Assembly: GCA_014529385.2 (NCBI GenBank)
Contig: CM043959.1
Location: 3,822,358-3,886,357 of the forward strand
Length of the DNA: 64,000 bases
DNA from: Adiantum capillus-veneris
Taxonomy: Eukaryota > Streptophyta > Polypodiopsida > Polypodiales > Pteridaceae
Direction: 5' to 3'
Shown piece by piece: positions 58,709-64,000 of the stretch. The position numbers were made by a program, and so were the translations under genes. Each line of letters begins with the position of its first letter. Within the stretch, counting starts at the first letter, position 1. The notes under the pieces were generated by a model. It did not search any database. It was not told the origin of the DNA and was given only the letters and a program-made list of their open reading frames with translations.

Positions 58709-59152
58709 CTACTGAGAGATGTCGATAAATTTCAAGGTATAATCTGCTAGGGTTTCCATGGCAAGCATTTTAGGATACCCCACTCTGCCAAAAGCCATAT
58801 AACTTCGGGCAAAAATTTTCTTGAAAGCTTGCCAAGTCCTTGGAGTGAGCGGCTTGGTAGCTATAGACATCCACCACTGCATCTGAGAAAAATAGCTGCT
58901 CGAAACAAATCTTGATCCTTCTATTGCAAGTGATCTTAATGGCTTATGCCCTGTAAGACATGAGCGGCGAAGAGTCAAGATGGGAGCACGTCCGATGCGC
59001 GATGAAGTAAGGGTGGGAGTGGCTAATAAGTCCGGAATCGGGACCCGAAGATACTTCAGATAAAATTCCAGTAGTCTCTGGTTTGCTCTGTCTGCTCTTT
59101 TGTGGGACCGGTATGCTTTCAGAAAAGCACACGCATGATGCTCTGATACCAT
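58709..59152 (-). pseudogene. NA2 partial gag-like ORF
   Basis: An open minus frame containing EFYLKYLRVPIPDLLA, a Ser/Leu region and MQWWMSIATKPLTPRTWQAF, KKIFARSYMAFGRV and METLADYTLKFI. The WW...TW..FK..F..Y pattern is that of a retrotransposon gag core. It is short compared with a full gag (~300 residues), with no knuckle, protease or RT. The frame runs into the LTR at its start, so the true Met is uncertain. Confidence 0.6.
59140..59151 (-). other. NA2 primer binding site (initiator-Met tRNA)
   Basis: The minus strand reads TGGTATCAGAGC, directly inside the right LTR that starts TG at 59153. Confidence 0.93.
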
Positions 59153-59229
59153 TGTCACAAGACGGGCACCACGTGCCAATGGAAAAGAACAGACTAAACA
59201 AATTTTTAGCACTTTAATAGCAACTGAAC

Positions 59230-59265
<36 letters not shown>

Positions 59266-59767
59266 GAAGTGGCGGAATTCCACCCTAGAGAGTATTGGCC
59301 ACAAACCTTGGCACCCCTTTCGCTATTTCTTTATATTGCATCATCAAAGTACAAGCCAGTACTCCATCATCTGCTCCTTCGTCCAGAAGCATGTCAAAGA
59401 ATGAGCCCTACCCTCATAATTAAAGGCCCTTGGCCTGAAAAGCAGTGATAGTGAAAAGCTTCAAACTCAAAAGCAACTGCTCCAAAAGCTGGCGCTAAAA
59501 ATCAGTCAGCGTAAATCACGGAAATCCGTACAGTTCTGCCACGTCAACAGTCAACGAAAAACACGAAAATCCGTACAGTTCTGCCACGTCAGTAGTCATC
59601 AAAAGTTTCCGAATTTCGTACAAATGCCACATGAGCATGTTAGCGTGAATTGCAGGCGTCCGTACAATCTGTTGCTTTGCTTCTTCACTTAGGGTTTAGG
59701 CCCCTCGGCCGGGATCTCCAAGTTGGCTTAGGTATTCAGTGGCTTGACACGTCAACAGTTTGTGACA
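59153..59767 (-). repeat. NA2 right (5-prime) LTR
   Basis: 615 bp. GA run at 59232-59262. The minus strand has TATAAAG near 59328, a possible TATA box. CCACGTCAACAG-like segments at 59536, 59582 and 59745. Confidence 0.93.
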
Positions 59768-60115
59768 AATAGCACGTTTGTTCATTAAGCATTGGTATCC
59801 CCTTTGTGGTTTACAAAGTCAATTGTATTAGATAGAGATGTCAAGTTTACGTCACATTTTGGCAAGTACTATTTGAGATTTTTAAGCTTTTCATCTATAT
59901 TTTATCCATAGTTCGATGGTCAAACTGAGATTTACAATCAGTTAGCCTTCGATGTTTTTGAGTCATATGTGAATGATCGACAGCCTCAGTCCAAGCAATT
60001 TTCTTCTAGTGTCATTAGTAAAACTCCGTATGAGGCAACGTTTTGGTCGTCCATTCCAATCTTTGTTGAGTCGATCGGTCAGTCACTTGCCTGATGCCAA
60101 TGTATTACAGGCTTG
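59768..60115 (+). pseudogene. GYP3 integrase core fragment between two insertions
   Basis: It continues the integrase after NA2: ARLFIKHWYPLCGL, then degraded DRDVKF-like and FWQVLFE segments, a GQTEIYNQ-like position near 59928-59940 and LAFDVFESYVNDRQ. Stops and frame changes are frequent. It ends at the COP3 insertion. Confidence 0.75.
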
Positions 60116-60310
60116 TGAAGGGGATCGGGGAGCACCACAGACGAAGAGTGAGAGAGAGAGAGAGAAGGAGACACACAACACGATGCAGGTGGGGAGACTC
60201 CAAAAGAGTGAGCAGCCCCCTATACACTTATGCTATGTATAAGGTATACAAGTCAGTGGGCGCCCAGACTCTGGGCGGCTGGGCAAGGCACAGGCGTCTA
60301 TACCCCAACA
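60116..60310 (-). repeat. COP3 left (3-prime) LTR
   Basis: 195 bp, near-identical to 63631-63825. Confidence 0.95.
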
Positions 60311-60389
60311 ACCTCCCACTTAAAGGCGATTGTGCCTTTAAGCAAGGGAACCTAGTCTAAAGACTACAAAAGGTGAGAGAAAACCGCTC

Positions 60390-60863
60390 TCAACCGATGC
60401 CCACTGGCTGGCTGTGATCGTGTGCATCCGGCTGTCCTGCTCTCGTGTAAGTCCATACACCACCAGACGTACCGCACACATACTGCAAGTATGTACGCAA
60501 TACCTGCATATCTCCCTCGTGCACTATGCCATCATCAGTCAACAAACGACTGACAACCCCAACTGCAAATGCTCCCACTGCAGCTGCGATATCCGGTCTC
60601 AAGATCAACATCTCATACATGAGACCACCGAATGCTGATGCAATGCTAGCGGGCCCTGCTAGCTCTACGGAGCATGCATCAACATATATATCCCTGGCAA
60701 TAGGCATCTTTGACTGACAAGGCGTGTCAGCCACATGCATCTCCTCACTGTCCACAAAAGACGCATCAACCTGTCGTGCAACCTTAGAGCAAACCAGCTG
60801 CTCTAGGTGTCTGCTGGAAGACATATCCTGCACAACTATATCCCCATGCTCACTGTCGAGCAT
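60390..60863 (-). pseudogene. COP3 reverse transcriptase C-terminal remnant
   Basis: It reads AFGGLMYEMLILRPDIAAAVGAF and VGVVSRLLTDDGIVH, matching the copia RT end (VGSLMYAM..TRPDIAHAVGVVSRF), then MQVLRTYLQYVCGTSGGVWTYT. RNase H is absent beyond this. Upstream it joins an acidic Ser/Glu segment rather than the RT palm. Confidence 0.8.
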
Positions 60864-61036
60864 AGAAGGAATGACTGCATAATCGCTGACATCTCAGCCT
60901 CCTCTGCAATCATCCACTGCAAACATGACCACTCAATCTGCTGTGACTCACTAGAGCTCTAATGCTCTAACTCCGTATGTATAGACTCTTGCACAACGTC
61001 CTCCTGTCGTGACTCACTAGAGCAAGACCGCTCTAC

Positions 61037-62278
61037 CTATCTATCCTGCATAGAAGTATCTCGCACAACTGACTCTCTGCTTTGCTCAGTCACTAGCAAA
61101 GCATGCATGTCTGACTCTGTCACCTCTCTATGTGACTGCTCAAGTCGTGCCCCAACTGTGTGCACAACGAGCTCACTACTCTGCACTCCATGCAAAGTAC
61201 CCTGCAACCCATGAGCAAAAGAGACTCGCCTGCTCTCTCGCTCTCTACCTGGCTGCATGATCACAGAGACAACACCGTCTCTCCCGTGATCCACATGCAA
61301 TGGGTAACCTGTACCACTCTTGGCACCTCTCGCAATCACTAGTGAACCCAAATGCAACGCAAAAGATCGCTCAAGCAGCGATACCTGACATCCACTATCC
61401 CGTAACTGTCTGACTGAGATCAAATCCCGTCTCAGATCTGGCACATAACGCACATGACGAAGGGTAAATCTCATACCACTGGACAAGGACAAACATACGT
61501 CTCCTGCACCCTCAATGTCATACACAGCACCATCAGCCATGTGCACACAACCAAGTCTCCCACTAGAAAACGTGCTAAACCACTCACGATGCGACGTGAC
61601 ATGGAAAGTAGCATCTAAATCTAGTAACCAATGTGAAGACAATGTGCAATCCGATATGCAATCCGTAGACATAAGATCGTCTAAAGACAAGCTAGATGTA
61701 AATGTGACATCGCTGTCACAAGCATACTCAGTAACCACCGTACTACTCTCACTAGCATCTGTCATGCCCAAATCTGCATCACGCATCTGTCGCCTCCGTT
61801 GTCTCAAACGCCTGAAACATCGACGCCTAATGTGCCCTCTATGTCCACAATGCCAACATGTCAAGTCTCTATGCCGTCGAGACTTGCGTGTGGGACCAAT
61901 CTCTCCCATGGACATAGAAGTGGGACTAGACTCCCCTGTAGACATGGATGTCGCGTACATAGCATGTAAACTCTGCCATAAAGCATGAGTTCTAGTCTCC
62001 CTCGAGACCTGCCAGTCAACAGACTCAACCAGATGCAAACGAATCGTAGACATTGCTAACTCATCAAGATCCTGCCAATCATCATCACGCATAGAATTGG
62101 GCTTCGCCGATAAACCACGCAAGGGTTTATCCTGCCCCAAATCCGTCAATGCAACAAGCATATGTTCCTTCCAAGCAACAAAATCTACACCATCAAACTG
62201 TGTCAGACCATAACGCTGGAAGTCAAATGAAAAATCAGTCATAATGCTCGCAAAAGAGCAACCAACAATGAGTAGCAA
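61037..62278 (-). pseudogene. COP3 gag-protease ORF (413 codons)
   Basis: An open frame. The copia gag N-terminus reads LTQFDGVDFVAWKEHMLVAL, LRLHLVESVDW-like text and LWQSLHAMY. A short duplicated MSTGESSPTSMSMGE bridge follows, marking a gag deletion, then the intact zinc knuckle CWHCGHRGHIRRRC. The protease site is WLLDLDATFHVTSH, where copia has D-S-G-A; the Gly is lost, so it is probably inactive. RHVRYVPDLRRDLISVRQL is the usual post-protease block. It then ends in a Ser/Glu/Val-rich tail where the integrase should begin. The first ~10 residues before MTDFSFDFQRYG may be non-native; the natural start may be that internal Met. Confidence 0.82.
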
Positions 62279-63615
62279 ATGTCAACCAAATCAGCCCTAA
62301 ATTGGCTCGAATCGCATCAACAAAAGTCTGCAAATATGGCTGTAAGATATGGCTGCAAATCAACCCCAAAACAGCCCCAAAATTCAGCTCTTAAACAGCT
62401 GCATAAACAAGTCACAAACGTGTCCCAGATCAACCTACAACTGAGCCATACATGGACACCTGCAAAGAGGAAACAATGGCTGAAAATTCAGCACCCAAAT
62501 AAGCCCTCAAACCTGCCTGTAAACTTGTAAACCTGTAGCTAAAACCTGCTGAAAAACCTCAAGCCATTAGTGCTCGAATCCGGCTACCTAGCTCGTAGCC
62601 ACACAAGCATACATCACAACATTCACTCTTGTGAGTGTGGCAAGATAACTGTACGCCTGTCAAACCCGTTAGCTAATCACCAAGCCCACAATGTGCGATA
62701 TCGATGTATACACACTCACAAATCTCCCACCTGCAGAGAACACCGCACGTAAATGCTGAGTGCAACCCGCAATCTCTACCTAGATCGCATAAATGATGCG
62801 CATAAAACTCCTTGGAAAATTTCGCCAGAGTTTCGTCAGTAAAACGGCCACAAAACAAGTAACCAAACTGACTACACGCTCAAAACCATGAGCAACCAAA
62901 GCGCATCAAACCGCACTCCAAATGCATGCACCAATCTCCACACTTTGCATACATCATTGCAAACACCTGCAAATCTAGTACACAAATATCTACTCTACCT
63001 GTGACTGCCAAAAAACATGCTCGAGACATACATTGCCGAGCTCAAAATGCAATCACATTAGTCTCCCTGAGCATCAAACCACATAAGGCATACATCGTAT
63101 CCTCCCACCTGTGAGGAAACTTGCAGCAAATGTCACTCTCACATATGAGAGCAAACCATGTGTGGAATCCTCGACACACAATAAACAACTGCTGCTGCAG
63201 AAAATTCAGCGTTCAGAATTTTAAAATTCTGATGTGACGAGCGCGTCCGGAGCGTGCAAAAACCCCAAGGTAGACTCCTGGATCACATGTATCCGAGTCC
63301 AGGTGTGAAAGCTATGCCAAAAAACCTCCGTTTCGACCCAAAAACGCAGCATAAACTGCCAAAAGAGGGCTGAAAAATGCAGCTCCTCAACCGTAGCTCG
63401 AATGAAGTTTTTGATGGCTCGAATGGCTTCGAAAGGGGGGTAAAACACCAGGACGTCTCGTGGAAACGCTCTCGGAAAGCTGAATTTGCCGATGCCGAAG
63501 TCGAAACCCTGTTTGCACTCTTGAAAGTGCGCGCGCGCGTAGACGCGATTTTGGGAATGAAACTGGCTCTCCGCTGTCGTCGTGACTGTGCACACACGCG
63601 CTCCCTCTGCACCTA
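62279..63615 (-). other. COP3 leader
   Basis: 1.3 kb of untranslated leader between the primer site and gag, rich in AACCTGC/CAAACCTG and CACA words. 63385-63480 is related to the COP2 leader at 27430-27530. GC-alternating GCGCGCGCGC at 63529-63538. No gene. Confidence 0.65.
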
Positions 63616-63616
63616 C

Positions 63617-63628
63617 GCTCTGATACCA
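63617..63628 (-). other. COP3 primer binding site (initiator-Met tRNA)
   Basis: The minus strand reads TGGTATCAGAGC, 2 bp inside the right LTR. Confidence 0.93.
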
Positions 63629-63630
63629 AT

Positions 63631-63825
63631 TGAAGGAGATCGGGGAGCACCACAGACGAAGAGTGAGAGAGAGAGAGAGAAGGAGACACACAACACGATG
63701 TGGGTGGGGAGACTCCAAAAGAGTGAGCAGCCCCCTATACACTTATGCTATGTATAAGGTATACAAGTCAATGGGCGCCCAGACTCTGGGCAGCTGGGCA
63801 AGGCACAGGCGCCTATACCCCAACA
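63631..63825 (-). repeat. COP3 right (5-prime) LTR
   Basis: 195 bp, TGAAGGAG...CCCCAACA, with a GA run. Confidence 0.95.
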
Positions 63826-63830
63826 GCTTG

Positions 63831-64000
63831 GACACTCCAAGCCAGAAATCAATAGCAACACACGAACAAAAACTTCAAAATCACTAAACTTTACTAGAGA
63901 GCGAGAGAGAGAGTCGACATGTCACAGCGAAGTTCCGCGCCCAGTAGCACTCGCCCCAAAGACTAGCGCCCCTTTCGGTATTTCTTTATTATTGCTCACA
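63831..64000 (-). mobile_element. LTR fragment related to NA2, cut by the window end
   Basis: It contains GAGAGAGAG, a GAAGTTCCGCGCCCAGTAG segment, CCCCAAAGACTAGCGCCCCT and TTTCGGTATTTCTTTAT. The same order of blocks is seen in the NA2 LTRs (GGCGGAATTC, CCCCAAACTTTGGCGCTCCT, TTTCGGTATTTCTTTAT). It is a diverged family member, and its boundary with GYP3 is not resolved. Confidence 0.65.

Larger units (their letters stand above)
56917..59767 (-). mobile_element. NA2: non-autonomous LTR retrotransposon in the GYP3 integrase
   Basis: 2851 bp with LTRs of 610 and 615 bp, starting TGTCA and ending TGACA, and a perfect target duplication AATAG (56912-56916 and 59768-59772). The initiator-Met primer site lies inside the right LTR and a pyrimidine tract (TCCCCCCTTCT, 57527-57537) inside the left one, so the orientation is minus. 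The internal part is only 1.6 kb with a partial gag. LTR divergence is clearly higher than in NA1. Removing NA2 plus one target copy (2856 bp) keeps the GYP3 integrase frame. Confidence 0.95.
60116..63825 (-). mobile_element. COP3: internally deleted Ty1/copia element
   Basis: 3710 bp, two 195-bp LTRs starting TGAAGG and ending CCCCAACA, and a perfect target duplication GCTTG (60111-60115 and 63826-63830). Initiator-Met primer site inside the right LTR; polypurine tract inside the left (plus strand ACCTCCCACTT). The order gag/protease then the RT end shows that the integrase and most of the RT are deleted. Non-autonomous. The LTRs differ by about seven bases by eye. Confidence 0.95.

Overview
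The window looks like repeat-rich nuclear DNA from a large-genome land plant. The reasons are plant-type Ty1/copia and Ty3/gypsy retrotransposons primed by initiator-Met and Asp tRNAs, an L1-type LINE, long CT/GA microsatellites, and one host gene fragment with short GT-AG introns. I cannot name the species. No bacterial or organellar genes, rRNA, tRNA or CRISPR were seen.

2.0-24.9 kb holds a three-level nest, all on the minus strand. A decayed Ty3/gypsy element (called GYP1) carries gag, protease, RT, RNase H and integrase, plus a second retropepsin-like domain followed by Trp-x-Pro/Arg-Lys motifs after the integrase. Its gag is split by a 10.8-kb Ty1/copia element (COP1, 9519-20352, target duplication CCCTC). 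The RNase H of COP1 is in turn split by a 5.3-kb non-autonomous LTR element (NA1, 10837-16139, target duplication TTGTC). The only long ORF of NA1 (507 codons, open) again has a retropepsin-like site followed by four W(V/I)PK motifs. The GYP1 leader contains a roughly 290-bp tandem repeat with a palindromic core; related units sit in inverted orientation at the left edge of the window.

24.9-31.5 kb is a mosaic of minus-strand fragments: a copia RT, a gypsy RT N-terminal piece, a copia leader with LTR, a second GYP1-like leader/PBS/LTR, and a copia gag piece. 31.5-46.4 kb is mostly unassigned old DNA. It contains a 213-bp (TGTATG)n array, a plus-strand gypsy protease/linker remnant near 36 kb, a duplicated block with a minisatellite (37.1 and 39.8 kb), several microsatellites and a remnant of a COP1-family LTR end at 42.3 kb.

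46410-46949 (minus) is the only host-type gene found: the C-terminal exons of a cyclophilin peptidyl-prolyl isomerase, most like the WD40-cyclophilin CYP71/PPWD1 group. 48.6-53.56 kb is a plus-strand L1-type LINE with endonuclease, RT, zinc knuckle and poly-A tail, broken by stops and frameshifts. 53.6-63.8 kb is a decayed plus-strand gypsy element (GYP3). Its integrase was hit twice by minus-strand non-autonomous LTR elements: NA2 (56917-59767, duplication AATAG) and a deleted copia, COP3 (60116-63825, duplication GCTTG). The window ends inside another LTR-like sequence related to NA2.

The feature most worth following up is the shared arrangement of retropepsin-like domain plus W-x-P-K repeats: a 3-prime pol extension in GYP1 and the sole product of NA1.
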